Assembly (NCBI RefSeq): GCF_049319665.1
Contig: NZ_JBMOUD010000008.1
Span: 172,277-236,276, forward strand
From: JBMOUD01 sp049319665
Lineage (GTDB): Bacteria; Pseudomonadota; Gammaproteobacteria; Enterobacterales; Enterobacteriaceae
Direction: 5' to 3'
Length of the DNA: 64,000 bases
Shown piece by piece: positions 23,440 through 32,011 of this stretch (its first letter is position 1; each line of letters begins with the position of its first letter). The notes beneath the pieces are model-generated. The model did not search any database. It had not been told where the DNA came from and saw only the letters and a program-made list of their open reading frames with translations. A program made the position numbers and the translations under genes.

Positions 23440-24147
23440 GCTCTTCTCCTGTTCACGTCTATATTCAGATTTAGAACCTATCCCAGTAGGCGTTATTGTT
23501 GCAGGCATGTTGGACACGGAGAGCACACAGAGACCGGAACGTACACGCAGTACGTGAGGATTTCGAGCACTGCTCAGGTTCAACAGAACAAATTAAATAG
23601 CACTAATGGGATAGGATCTTATACTTACCTAGTGAAAATCTTCCGTTATGTAATCACGACATTCATTTAAAAAATCATGAAAACCTCAATACATACCAAT
23701 CAGTTGAAATGAAATTTAATAGCGTTAATTTTAAAATGGAAATTATCAGAATATTTTTCACAATATATTACTCATAAATCATTATGATAGAAAAATCATG
23801 AATTAATTACTTTATGGATTTAATCGCATTAAATTACTACCCATCCCATCACCTTCGTTCCCTTTTAACACCTCCACAGTAAAAATTAATGCAATATTTT
23901 TAAATTTCATAAACATGTTAACAAACTGATTTAATTAAACAAAATAACATGGCGCTACATTTCCACTTACTCAAAATAAAAATTAAACACATAAAAATAA
24001 AAGATAAAATAACATAAAACCAATAATTAAACCTGCATCACACTTTTATGACATTCCCTTGATATTCGTTCCATTCGAGCATAAAAATAAATTCATTAAT
24101 ATGATAACAATTAAATTATAGCTGAAACCGTAACGTGAGGAGTTGTG
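23440..24147. other. AT-rich divergent region between the aldehyde dehydrogenase gene and hpaG
   Basis: The first 180 bases hold a MITE-like repeat (23473-23619). The remaining ~500 bases are very AT-rich and must contain the hpa promoter. I see no hpaR-like gene, which precedes hpaG in E. coli. A gene-free gap of this length and composition may mark the site of a lost regulator or a silenced region. Confidence 0.5.
23473..23619. mobile_element. 147-bp MITE-like element with terminal inverted repeats
   Basis: AGAACCTATCCCA (23473-23485) and TGGGATAGGATCT (23607-23619) are near-perfect terminal inverted repeats. Between them is a hairpin, ACGTAC (23539-23544)/GTACGT (23550-23555), and a second dyad GAGCACTGCTC. 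It encodes nothing. Similar dispersed palindromic elements are known in Yersinia genomes. It lies in the 5' leader of the aldehyde dehydrogenase gene, 33 bases upstream of its ATG, so it may affect expression. Confidence 0.65.
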
Positions 24148-25431
24148 ATGAAAAGGTCTATATTTGCCGTTGCTCTAAATCACCGTTCGCAAATAGAAAA
24201 ATGGAGTGATGACTTTCAGCAATCCCCTTACGTAAAGCCACCTCAAACGCCGATATGGTTTATCAAGCCACGCAATACTCATCGTAATAATCATGATGTC
24301 ATTAGCCTGCCAGCCGACCATCAGACTTTTATCGGGGCCACTATTGGCGTAGTGATTAAGCAAAAAGCACGTAAGGTCAGCCAATCTCAAGCCGGGCAAT
24401 ATATCGCGGGTTATGTTTTGGCTAACGAGCTGAGTTTGGTAGAAAGCAGTTTTTATCGCCCTGCGATTAAAGCCAAATGTCGCGATGGCTTTTGTCCTAT
24501 TGGCGAACTGACGCCAATCGATGACATTCGCGGGCTGGAGATCACCACCGAAGTCAACGGCACTATTGAGCAGGTTTGGTCTGTCGCCGATTTGCAGCGC
24601 GATGCCTTTGAACTGATCGCCGCATTAAGTGATTTTGCCACCTTACAAGCAGGCGACATTATTTTACTGGGCACACCGCAGCAACGTATCTTGGTGCACC
24701 CTGGCGATACTGTTGTTATCAAAGCGCCAGGTTTTACGCATCTTAGCAATCAATTTACCGATAGCCTTCACCCAGTAGAACAACCCGACGGGTACCCAAC
24801 GTTTTTTGCTCTGGGTTTAAATTATGCCGACCACGCCAGCGAGTTAGATTTTAAAGCCCCGGAAGAGCCGCTTATTTTCCTCAAATCACCCAATACCATT
24901 ACCGGGGATCACAGCGTCAGTATTCGTCCCGATAATCTTGATTACATGCACTACGAAGCCGAGCTGGTCGTGGTGATAGGTAAAACCGCGCGCAATGTTA
25001 GCGTCGAGCAGGCGCTCGATTATGTCCAGGGCTATACGCTGTGCAATGACTACGCGGTACGTGACTATCTCGAAAACTACTATCGTCCCAATTTACGGGT
25101 GAAAAGCCGCGATACGTTAACGCCACTCTTACCCAAGGTAATTGCACGCAGCGCCGTGCCTGATGCACAAAACCTGTCTTTAAAAACCTACGTTAACGGC
25201 GAATTGCGCCAATCAGGTAACACCCGCGACATGGTGTTTGATGTGCCCTTTCTTATCGCTTATTTGAGCGAATTTATGACGCTGCAACCTGGCGACATGA
25301 TTGCGACCGGCACACCCAAAGGCCTTTCTGACGTCCAACCCGGGGATGAAGTGGTCGTCGAAATTGAAGGCGTTGGTCGATTGACCAACTACGTTGTCAG
25401 CGAACAACACTACGAGGAGAGCCTGAAATGA
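24148..25431 (+). CDS. hpaG: 4-hydroxyphenylacetate catabolism bifunctional isomerase/decarboxylase
   Basis: A fused FAH-fold enzyme of 427 residues that decarboxylates 5-oxopent-3-ene-1,2,5-tricarboxylate and isomerises the product. It has two tandem FAH-like domains. The first contains SFYRPAIKAKCRDGFCPIG; the second contains LGLNYADHASEL, HYEAELVVVIG and FLIAYLSEFMTL..GDMIATGTPKG. It aligns over its whole length with E. coli HpaG as I recall it. I choose ATG 24148, preceded by GAGGAG, over GTG 24145. It overlaps hpaE by 4 bases and is first in the operon. Confidence 0.95.
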   Translation: MKRSIFAVALNHRSQIEKWSDDFQQSPYVKPPQTPIWFIKPRNTHRNNHDVISLPADHQTFIGATIGVVIKQKARKVSQSQAGQYIAGYVLANELSLVESSFYRPAIKAKCRDGFCPIGELTPIDDIRGLEITTEVNGTIEQVWSVADLQRDAFELIAALSDFATLQAGDIILLGTPQQRILVHPGDTVVIKAPGFTHLSNQFTDSLHPVEQPDGYPTFFALGLNYADHASELDFKAPEEPLIFLKSPNTITGDHSVSIRPDNLDYMHYEAELVVVIGKTARNVSVEQALDYVQGYTLCNDYAVRDYLENYYRPNLRVKSRDTLTPLLPKVIARSAVPDAQNLSLKTYVNGELRQSGNTRDMVFDVPFLIAYLSEFMTLQPGDMIATGTPKGLSDVQPGDEVVVEIEGVGRLTNYVVSEQHYEESLK

Positions 25432-26882
25432 AGAAAATTAACCATTGGATAGACGGCAAAAATGTCGGAAGCCCTGACTACTTCACCACCACGAACCCAG
25501 CTAATGGTGAGGTTCTCGCAGAGGTTGCCTCCGGTAGCGAGAAAGAGATCCACCTTGCGGTAGAAGCCGCCAAAAATGCCTTTCCTAAGTGGGCGAATAC
25601 GCCAATGAAAGAGCGCGCTCGCTTAATGCGCCGCCTTGGTGAGCTTATTGATAAAAATGTACCGGAGATTGCCGAACTCGAAACCGCAGATACCGGTTTG
25701 CCGATCCACCAGACCAAAAATGTGCTGATCCCTCGAGCATCCCATAACTTCGAATTTTTCGCTGAAATCTGCCAGCAGATGAACGGCCGCACCTACCCGG
25801 TCGATGACAGCATGCTCAACTATACGCTGATACAGCCGGTGGGCGTCTGTGCATTAGTTTCGCCATGGAATGTCCCTTTTATGACCGCAACCTGGAAAAC
25901 CGCACCTTGTCTGGCTTTAGGGAATACCGCGGTGCTTAAAATGTCAGAGTTGTCGCCGCTAAGCGCCGACCGATTAGGGGAATTAGCCCTAGAAGCCGGT
26001 ATTCCAGCCGGAGTTTTAAACGTGGTGCAAGGCTATGGCGCAACCGCAGGCGATGCCTTGGTACGCCATAAAGACGTCCGCGCCGTCTCCTTTACCGGCG
26101 GTACGGCAACCGGTCGCAACATCGTTAAAAATGCCGGGCTGAAGAAATTCTCCATGGAGCTGGGCGGAAAATCTCCGGTTTTAGTCTTTGAAGATGCCGA
26201 TATCGAACGTGCGCTCGACGCCGCTCTATTCACTATTTTCTCTATTAATGGCGAACGCTGTACCGCCGGTTCGCGCATTTTTATCCAAGAAAGCATCTAC
26301 CCAGAATTTGTAAAGCGTTTTGCCGAACGCGCTAATCGTCTGCGCGTAGGAGATCCCACCGATCCGAACACACAGATAGGGGCACTGATCAGCCAGCAGC
26401 ATTGGGAAAAAGTTTCGGGCTATATCCGGTTAGGCATTGAAGAAGGTGCCACATTACTGGCCGGCGGCCCGGACAAACCAGAAGGCCTACACCAGGGAAA
26501 CTTCTTGCGCCCAACCGTACTGGCCGATGTTGATAACCGCATGCGTATCGCCCAGGAAGAAATTTTTGGCCCCGTCGCCTGCCTGTTGCCTTTTAAAGAT
26601 GAAGCAGAAGGACTGCGTTTGGCAAATGACGTCGAATACGGCCTGGCCTCTTATCTATGGACGCAAGATGTCAGCAAAGTGCTGCGTCTCGCACGCAGTA
26701 TCGAAGCCGGTATGGTGTTTGTGAATACCCAAAATGTCCGCGACTTACGTCAGCCATTTGGCGGAGTAAAAGCCTCTGGAACCGGCCGTGAAGGCGGTGA
26801 ATACAGTTTTGAAGTCTTTGCCGAAATGAAAAACGTCTGTATTTCGCTCGGCAATCATCCCATCCCTAAATGGGGTATCTAG
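25428..26882 (+). CDS. hpaE: 5-carboxymethyl-2-hydroxymuconate semialdehyde dehydrogenase
   Basis: An NAD-dependent aldehyde dehydrogenase of 484 residues that oxidises the ring-cleavage product of homoprotocatechuate. PWNVPFMTATWK, MELGGKSPVLVF and the active-site INGERCTAGSR are present. The start overlaps the hpaG stop by 4 bases (ATGA), so the two are coupled. A 110-bp gap follows before hpaD, containing dyads CGAGG/CCTCG and CAACGAC/GTCGTTG that could tune transcript processing. Confidence 0.95.
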   Translation: MKKINHWIDGKNVGSPDYFTTTNPANGEVLAEVASGSEKEIHLAVEAAKNAFPKWANTPMKERARLMRRLGELIDKNVPEIAELETADTGLPIHQTKNVLIPRASHNFEFFAEICQQMNGRTYPVDDSMLNYTLIQPVGVCALVSPWNVPFMTATWKTAPCLALGNTAVLKMSELSPLSADRLGELALEAGIPAGVLNVVQGYGATAGDALVRHKDVRAVSFTGGTATGRNIVKNAGLKKFSMELGGKSPVLVFEDADIERALDAALFTIFSINGERCTAGSRIFIQESIYPEFVKRFAERANRLRVGDPTDPNTQIGALISQQHWEKVSGYIRLGIEEGATLLAGGPDKPEGLHQGNFLRPTVLADVDNRMRIAQEEIFGPVACLLPFKDEAEGLRLANDVEYGLASYLWTQDVSKVLRLARSIEAGMVFVNTQNVRDLRQPFGGVKASGTGREGGEYSFEVFAEMKNVCISLGNHPIPKWGI

Positions 26883-26992
26883 TCGAGGCCGTTGATGCAG
26901 TAGACCTCGCAATATCACAGGGCAACGACGCGCAATAAAGCCGATGTCGTTGTGATGCACGCATAATGCGCTAACCATGAGAGAACATAAAT

Positions 26993-28066
26993 ATGGCGAT
27001 GAAAACCATAACATCTTCGGTACCCGCACCCGACATTTTGCGCTGTGCTTATATGGAAATACAGGTGACAGACCTGCAAGCTGCGCGAGAGTTTTATGTC
27101 GATATCCTGGGCCTGACCGTCACCGAAGAGGACGAACGGTCTATTTATCTGCGCACTCTGGAAGAGTTTATCCATCACAATCTGGTGTTGCGTAAAGGGC
27201 CGATAGCCGCTGTTGCGGCTTTCTCTTATCGAGTACGCAGCCCGGAAGATGTCGATAAAGCCGAAGCGTATTTCAAGGCATTGGGCTGTCGAACTGAGCG
27301 GCGAGCGACGGGTTTTACAAAAGGCATCGGGGATTCTGTTCGCGTTGAAGACCCGCTCGGTTTCCCTTATGAATTTTTCTATGACGTTCAGCACGTCGAT
27401 CGTCTAGCCTGGCGCTATGACCTTTACACGCCGGGCGCATTGGTTCGCCTGGATCACTTCAATCAAATTACCCCCGACGTGCCGCTCGCCGTTGAATATA
27501 TTCAAGGGTTAGGTTTTCGCGTAACGGAAGATATTCGTGATGCAAACGGCGTGGTTTATGCCGCTTGGGTGCGCCGCAAACAAACCGTGCACGATACCGC
27601 CATGACCGGCGGCGCTGGCCCGCGTATGCACCATATTGCCTTCTCTACCCATGAAAAACACAACATCTTATCTATCTGCGACAAGTTAGGCGCATTACGC
27701 AAATCAGACCTTATCGAGCGCGGGCCTGGCCGTCACGGCGTCTCAAATGCGTTTTATCTCTACTTGCGCGATCCCGATGGGCACCGCGTAGAAATTTACA
27801 CGCAAGATTATTACACCGGTGACCCAGATAATCCGGTCGTCAGTTGGGATGTACATGATAACCAACGTCGCGATTGGTGGGGCACGCCAGTAGTGGCCAG
27901 TTGGTATACCGACGGGTCTTACGTGCTGGATCTTGATGGCAATCCGCAGCCGGTCATCGAGCGTCACGCCCCGAGCGAGATGGCCGTTACTATCGGCGCA
28001 GATGGTTTCTCCTATACCCGCAAAGAAGACACGACAGAAGGATTTAAGCTCGGCAATACGCTGTAA
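26993..28066 (+). CDS. hpaD: homoprotocatechuate 2,3-dioxygenase, VOC-fold type (class I extradiol)
   Basis: Cleaves 3,4-dihydroxyphenylacetate next to the ring hydroxyls. The 357-residue protein closely matches, from memory, the Brevibacterium fuscum HPCD / Arthrobacter MndD enzymes. Its ligands and active-site residues fall at the same numbers: metal ligands His155, His214 and Glu267, catalytic His200, plus Asn157 and Tyr257. Characteristic blocks are PAPDILRCAYMEI, FTKGIGDSVRVEDPLGFPYE and QDYYTGDPDNP. E. coli HpaD is a ~280-residue enzyme of an unrelated fold, so this is a non-orthologous replacement in the same operon position. The ribosome-binding site GAGAG is modest. Confidence 0.93.
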   Translation: MAMKTITSSVPAPDILRCAYMEIQVTDLQAAREFYVDILGLTVTEEDERSIYLRTLEEFIHHNLVLRKGPIAAVAAFSYRVRSPEDVDKAEAYFKALGCRTERRATGFTKGIGDSVRVEDPLGFPYEFFYDVQHVDRLAWRYDLYTPGALVRLDHFNQITPDVPLAVEYIQGLGFRVTEDIRDANGVVYAAWVRRKQTVHDTAMTGGAGPRMHHIAFSTHEKHNILSICDKLGALRKSDLIERGPGRHGVSNAFYLYLRDPDGHRVEIYTQDYYTGDPDNPVVSWDVHDNQRRDWWGTPVVASWYTDGSYVLDLDGNPQPVIERHAPSEMAVTIGADGFSYTRKEDTTEGFKLGNTL

Positions 28067-28105
28067 CTGGGCAGCAGACCCGCCTCGATAATCACCACAG
28101 CTAAA

Positions 28106-28133
28106 CCGATGGGTACAAAGCCCGTCGGTGGGC
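28106..28133 (+). promoter_or_regulatory. intercistronic hairpin between hpaD and hpaF
   Basis: ACCGATGGG and CCCGTCGGT pair over 9 bases with one wobble, in the 106-bp hpaD-hpaF gap. There is no T run, so it is more likely an mRNA-stability structure than a terminator. Confidence 0.4.
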
Positions 28134-28172
28134 CAATAGATGTCTAACAGACGTCGCTTAAGGAGCCTGACT

Positions 28173-28553
28173 ATGCCCCATTTTATCGTCGAATGTACCG
28201 AAAACATTCGTGAACCAGCACGGCTGCCCGCGCTCTTTTCACACGTCAACGCCCTGCTCGCCGATAGCGGTATTTTCCCGCTTGCCGGCATTCGCAGCCG
28301 CGTGCACTGGATTGATACCTGGCAAATGGCCGATGGAAAAAACGATTACGCCTTCGTCCATATCACATTAAAAATCGGCCACGGCCGCACGGTCGAAGCG
28401 TTGCAACCGCTAATGAACACGCTATTCGAGACCATTAAATTACATTTCGCCGATCTGATGGCAACGCGTTATCTGGCGCTGTCGATGGCGGTAGAGGAGC
28501 TGCATCCGGTACTCAATTTCAAACAAAATAATGTCCACGCGTTATTTCGCTGA
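28173..28553 (+). CDS. hpaF: 5-carboxymethyl-2-hydroxymuconate delta-isomerase
   Basis: A 126-residue tautomerase-superfamily enzyme (trimeric; 4-oxalocrotonate tautomerase fold) of the homoprotocatechuate pathway. The catalytic N-terminal proline is Pro2 (MPHFIVECTENI). The start ATG 28173 is set by AGGAG upstream and by this need for Pro2; the frame is open 33 bases further upstream but has no site. It lies between hpaD and hpaH in the operon. Confidence 0.93.
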   Translation: MPHFIVECTENIREPARLPALFSHVNALLADSGIFPLAGIRSRVHWIDTWQMADGKNDYAFVHITLKIGHGRTVEALQPLMNTLFETIKLHFADLMATRYLALSMAVEELHPVLNFKQNNVHALFR

Positions 28554-28579
28554 AAACTCAACGAAACGGGAGAGGCACG

Positions 28580-29383
28580 ATGTTAAACCCCCAAACCATC
28601 CATAGCCTGGCGCGTGAACTGCATCTGGCAGAGCAAAACCGCGAACAAATCCGTCAGTTATCCTTACGCCATCCAGAGATGACTATTGAAGATGCTTACG
28701 CTATTCAACGTGAATGGGTGGCGGCGAAAATCGCCGAAGGTCGCGAATTAAAAGGCCATAAAATCGGGCTGACGTCCAAAGCCATGCAGGCCAGTTCACA
28801 AATCGATGAGCCTGATTATGGCGCCCTGCTCAATGACATGTTCTTCGAAGAAGGCAGCGATATTCCTATCGAACGCTTTATCGTTCCCCGCGTCGAGGTT
28901 GAACTGGCATTTGTATTAGCTAAACCGCTGCGAGGCCCAAACTGCACGCTGTTTGATGTGTATAACGCCACCGATTATGTCATCCCTGCGCTGGAAATTA
29001 TCGATGCCCGCTGCCACAACATTGACCCCGAGAGCCAACGGCCACGTAAAGTCTTCGACACCATATCCGACAATGCCGCCAATGCTGGTGTCGTGATGGG
29101 CGGACGTCCGGTCAAAATCGATGCCTTCGATTTGCGTTGGATCGCCGCGCTCATGTACCGCAATGGGGTTATCGAAGAGTCCGGCGTTGCCGCTGCTGTC
29201 CTTAATCATCCGGCAAACGGCGTGGCCTGGCTTGCCAACAAACTGGCCCCGCATGACGTTCAACTTGAACCTGGTCAAATTATTCTCGGCGGCTCATTTA
29301 CCCGCCCGGTTGCCGCGTGTAAAGGCGATACCTTCCACGTTGATTACGGCACGATGGGCAGCATTAGCTGTCGTTTCGTTTGA
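28580..29383 (+). CDS. hpaH: 2-oxo-hept-4-ene-1,7-dioate hydratase
   Basis: A 267-residue member of the HpaH/MhpD hydratase family that adds water to 2-oxo-hept-4-ene-1,7-dioate. Typical blocks are GHKIGLTSKAMQ, PDYGALL..MFFEEGSDIP, VPRVEVELAFVL and QIILGGSFTRPVA. It starts 26 bases after hpaF and is separated from hpaI by 10 bases, which is consistent with one transcript. Confidence 0.95.
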   Translation: MLNPQTIHSLARELHLAEQNREQIRQLSLRHPEMTIEDAYAIQREWVAAKIAEGRELKGHKIGLTSKAMQASSQIDEPDYGALLNDMFFEEGSDIPIERFIVPRVEVELAFVLAKPLRGPNCTLFDVYNATDYVIPALEIIDARCHNIDPESQRPRKVFDTISDNAANAGVVMGGRPVKIDAFDLRWIAALMYRNGVIEESGVAAAVLNHPANGVAWLANKLAPHDVQLEPGQIILGGSFTRPVAACKGDTFHVDYGTMGSISCRFV

Positions 29384-29393
29384 GGGCAATACC

Positions 29394-30194
29394 ATGATTA
29401 TTAATGAATTCAAACAAGCGCTGCGGCAGAAAAAACCGCAAATTGGCCTGTGGTTAGGATTAGCAAATAGCTACAGCACAGAAATAGTAGCCGGAGCAGG
29501 CTTCGATTGGCTGCTGATTGACGGCGAACATGCGCCTAACGATGTACGTTCAATACTCACGCAGTTGCAGGCTATTGCCCCCTATTACAGCCAGCCGGTG
29601 GTTCGCCCACCGTGGAATGATGCGGTCATTATTAAACAACTGCTTGATACCGGTGCCCAGACGCTCTTAATACCGATGGTGCAAACCGCTGACGATGCAG
29701 CAAATGCCGTTAAAGCTTGCCGCTACCCACCTTTAGGAATTCGAGGCGTCGGCAGCGCCTTAGCGCGCGCCTCTCGCTGGAACCGGGTTGAGAACTATCT
29801 GCAAGAATCAGACGAGCAGATGTGTGTGCTGGTACAAATTGAAACCCGTCTGGGCGTCGCCAATCTCGATGCTATCCTCAAAGTTGAAGGTATTGATGGC
29901 GTATTCATCGGCCCGGCAGATCTTAGCGCCGATATGGATTTTTCCGGAAATCCAACCCATCCGCAGGTGCAAGAAACCATTGAACACTGCATCGCCAAAA
30001 TACTGGCGGCAAATAAAGCGCCGGGCATTTTAATGGCGAATGAAAAGGTCGCACAGCACTACCTGCACTTAGGCGCACTCTTTGTTGCCGTTGGCGTCGA
30101 CACCACATTGCTGGCGCGTTCTGCCGAAGCGCTAGCCGCGCGTTTTAAAGAGACCAAACCATCAACGGGTCAAATTAATACGTCCGTTAGTTAG
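29394..30194 (+). CDS. hpaI: 4-hydroxy-2-oxo-heptane-1,7-dioate aldolase
   Basis: A class II (metal-dependent) aldolase of 266 residues that splits 4-hydroxy-2-oxoheptanedioate into pyruvate and succinate semialdehyde, the last step of the pathway. Blocks include KPQIGLWLGLA, DWLLIDGEHAPNDV and GIDGVFIGPADLSADM. The start ATG 29394 matches the family N-terminus; the frame remains open back to 29121, inside hpaH, but that is a shadow. Succinate semialdehyde would need a dehydrogenase encoded elsewhere. Confidence 0.95.
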   Translation: MIINEFKQALRQKKPQIGLWLGLANSYSTEIVAGAGFDWLLIDGEHAPNDVRSILTQLQAIAPYYSQPVVRPPWNDAVIIKQLLDTGAQTLLIPMVQTADDAANAVKACRYPPLGIRGVGSALARASRWNRVENYLQESDEQMCVLVQIETRLGVANLDAILKVEGIDGVFIGPADLSADMDFSGNPTHPQVQETIEHCIAKILAANKAPGILMANEKVAQHYLHLGALFVAVGVDTTLLARSAEALAARFKETKPSTGQINTSVS

Positions 30195-30234
30195 GCCGAT
30201 GAGCAGCACACAATGACAACCTCTGAGGTAGAAC

Positions 30235-31797
30235 ATGAAACCTGAAGAATATCGTGCCGAAACACATCGTCCTTTTACAGGTGAAGAATATTTAAAAAGC
30301 CTGCAAGATGGCCGCGAGATTTATATTTATGGCGAACGTGTTAAAGATGTCACTCGCCACCCGGCTTTTCGCAATGCGGCGGGGTCGATTGCCACGCTTT
30401 ATGATGCCTTACATGCGCCAGACACCCACGATAGCCTGTGCTGGAACACGGATACCGGCAATGGTGGTTATACTCATCGTACCTTCCGTTTTGCCCGCTC
30501 GGCGCAAGAGATCCACCAGCAGCGCGATGCTATTGCCGATTGGTCACGCATCAATTACGGCTGGATGGGCCGCACGCCCGATTACAAAGCGGCCTTCGCC
30601 TGTTCACTCGGCGCGAACCCCGAATTTTATGGTGACTACGCAGATAATGCCCGCCATTGGTATAAACGCATTCAAGAAGCCGGGCTTTATTTCAATCACG
30701 CCATCGTTAATCCCCCTATCGATCGCCATAAACCCGCCGATGAAGTGAAAGATGTCTATATCAAAGTCGAGAAAGAGACCGATGCGGGCATTATTGTTAG
30801 CGGGGCAAAAGTCGTCGCCACAAACTCGGCGTTAACCCATTACAACTTTATCGGCTTTGGTTCAGCGCAAGTGATGGGGGAAGACCCGAACTTCGCCGTC
30901 ATGTTTATTGCGCCGATGGATGCCGATGGCGTCAAATTGATTTCTCGCGCCTCTTACGAGCTGGTTGCGGGGGTAACCGGCTCACCCTTCGATTATCCGC
31001 TCTCTAGCCGTTTTGATGAAAACGATGCCATCCTGGTGATGGATAAGGTGCTCATCCCGTGGGAAAACGTCCTGATTTATCGTGATTTTGACCGCTGTCG
31101 CCGCTGGAGCATCGAAGCCGGATTTGCCCGTATTTATCCGATGCAAGCCTGCGTTCGTCTGGCCGTTAAACTCGATTTCATCACCGCCTTATTGCAAAAA
31201 AGTCTCGAGTGTTCAGGCGTGATGGAGTTTCGCGGCGTGCAAGCATCGCTAGGGGAAGTCGTCGCCTGGCGTAACCTATTCTGGTCACTCAGCGATGCGA
31301 TGTGGGCCGAATCTGTTGCATGGAAAAATGGCGCCTGGTTGCCTGATATGCAAGCGATGCAAACCTACCGCGTCATGGCGCCAATGGCCTACAGCAAGAT
31401 CAAAAACATTATTGAAAGCACAGTCACGAGCAGTTTGATCTATTTGCCTTCTAGCGTGCGTGATTTTAAAAACCCGGAAATTGACCGCTATCTGGCGCGT
31501 TATGTACGCGGTTCAAACGGTATGGAACATGAAGAACGTATCAAAATCCTCAAGCTCATGTGGGATGCGATAGGCAGCGAGTTTGGTGGCCGCCATGAAC
31601 TGTATGAAATCAACTACGCAGGCAGCCAAGATGAAGTTCGCCTGCAATGTCTGCGCCATGCTCAAGGTTCGGGCAACATGAAAAACATGATGGCATTGGT
31701 TGACCGCTGTCTGGCCGATTATGACCTTGATGGCTGGACAGTCCCGCACCTGCATAACAATACCGACATTAACCAGCTCGATCGTTTACTCAAATAA
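30235..31797 (+). CDS. hpaB: 4-hydroxyphenylacetate 3-monooxygenase, oxygenase component
   Basis: The large component of the two-component FADH2-dependent hydroxylase that makes 3,4-dihydroxyphenylacetate. It is 520 residues, exactly the length of E. coli HpaB. Characteristic stretches are MKPEEYRAETHRPFTGEEYL, NHAIVNPPIDRHKP, ASYELVAG and GVQASLGEVVAWRN. It is the last gene before a strong hairpin at 31832-31877. No hpaC flavin reductase follows, which is unusual; reduced flavin must come from another locus. Confidence 0.95.
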   Translation: MKPEEYRAETHRPFTGEEYLKSLQDGREIYIYGERVKDVTRHPAFRNAAGSIATLYDALHAPDTHDSLCWNTDTGNGGYTHRTFRFARSAQEIHQQRDAIADWSRINYGWMGRTPDYKAAFACSLGANPEFYGDYADNARHWYKRIQEAGLYFNHAIVNPPIDRHKPADEVKDVYIKVEKETDAGIIVSGAKVVATNSALTHYNFIGFGSAQVMGEDPNFAVMFIAPMDADGVKLISRASYELVAGVTGSPFDYPLSSRFDENDAILVMDKVLIPWENVLIYRDFDRCRRWSIEAGFARIYPMQACVRLAVKLDFITALLQKSLECSGVMEFRGVQASLGEVVAWRNLFWSLSDAMWAESVAWKNGAWLPDMQAMQTYRVMAPMAYSKIKNIIESTVTSSLIYLPSSVRDFKNPEIDRYLARYVRGSNGMEHEERIKILKLMWDAIGSEFGGRHELYEINYAGSQDEVRLQCLRHAQGSGNMKNMMALVDRCLADYDLDGWTVPHLHNNTDINQLDRLLK

Positions 31798-31831
31798 GAG
31801 ATGCGGCCCCCCAAGTTAAATGTCATTAATT

Positions 31832-31877
31832 GCTGCAAAGGCAACAGAAGCTGTTCATAACTTGTTGCTTTTGCAGC
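31832..31877 (+). terminator. probable terminator of the hpa operon
   Basis: GCTGCAAAGGCAACA (31832-31846) and TGTTGCTTTTGCAGC (31863-31877) pair over 15 positions with one mismatch, beginning 35 bases after hpaB. The T run after it is weak (CCTTTTATT), so termination may be partial. Confidence 0.65.
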
Positions 31878-32011
31878 ACATCCTTTTATTAAAAAACACT
31901 AATTCATTGATTTAAATCGACAAAATAAACTGCCTGAATTGGCACACTTTCTGCAAACCTGACATATATCAATAGGAAATTAAAATATCTTATAAAGAGA
32001 GAAACGGTTAT

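Noticed and set aside
23440..23583. N-terminal extension of the FeaB-like aldehyde dehydrogenase
   Set aside because: It would translate a MITE-like repeat, while ATG 23439 has AGGAG and a family-like N-terminus.
29121..29393. N-terminal extension of hpaI into hpaH
   Set aside because: Homologues start at the ATG at 29394; the upstream part is hpaH in another frame.
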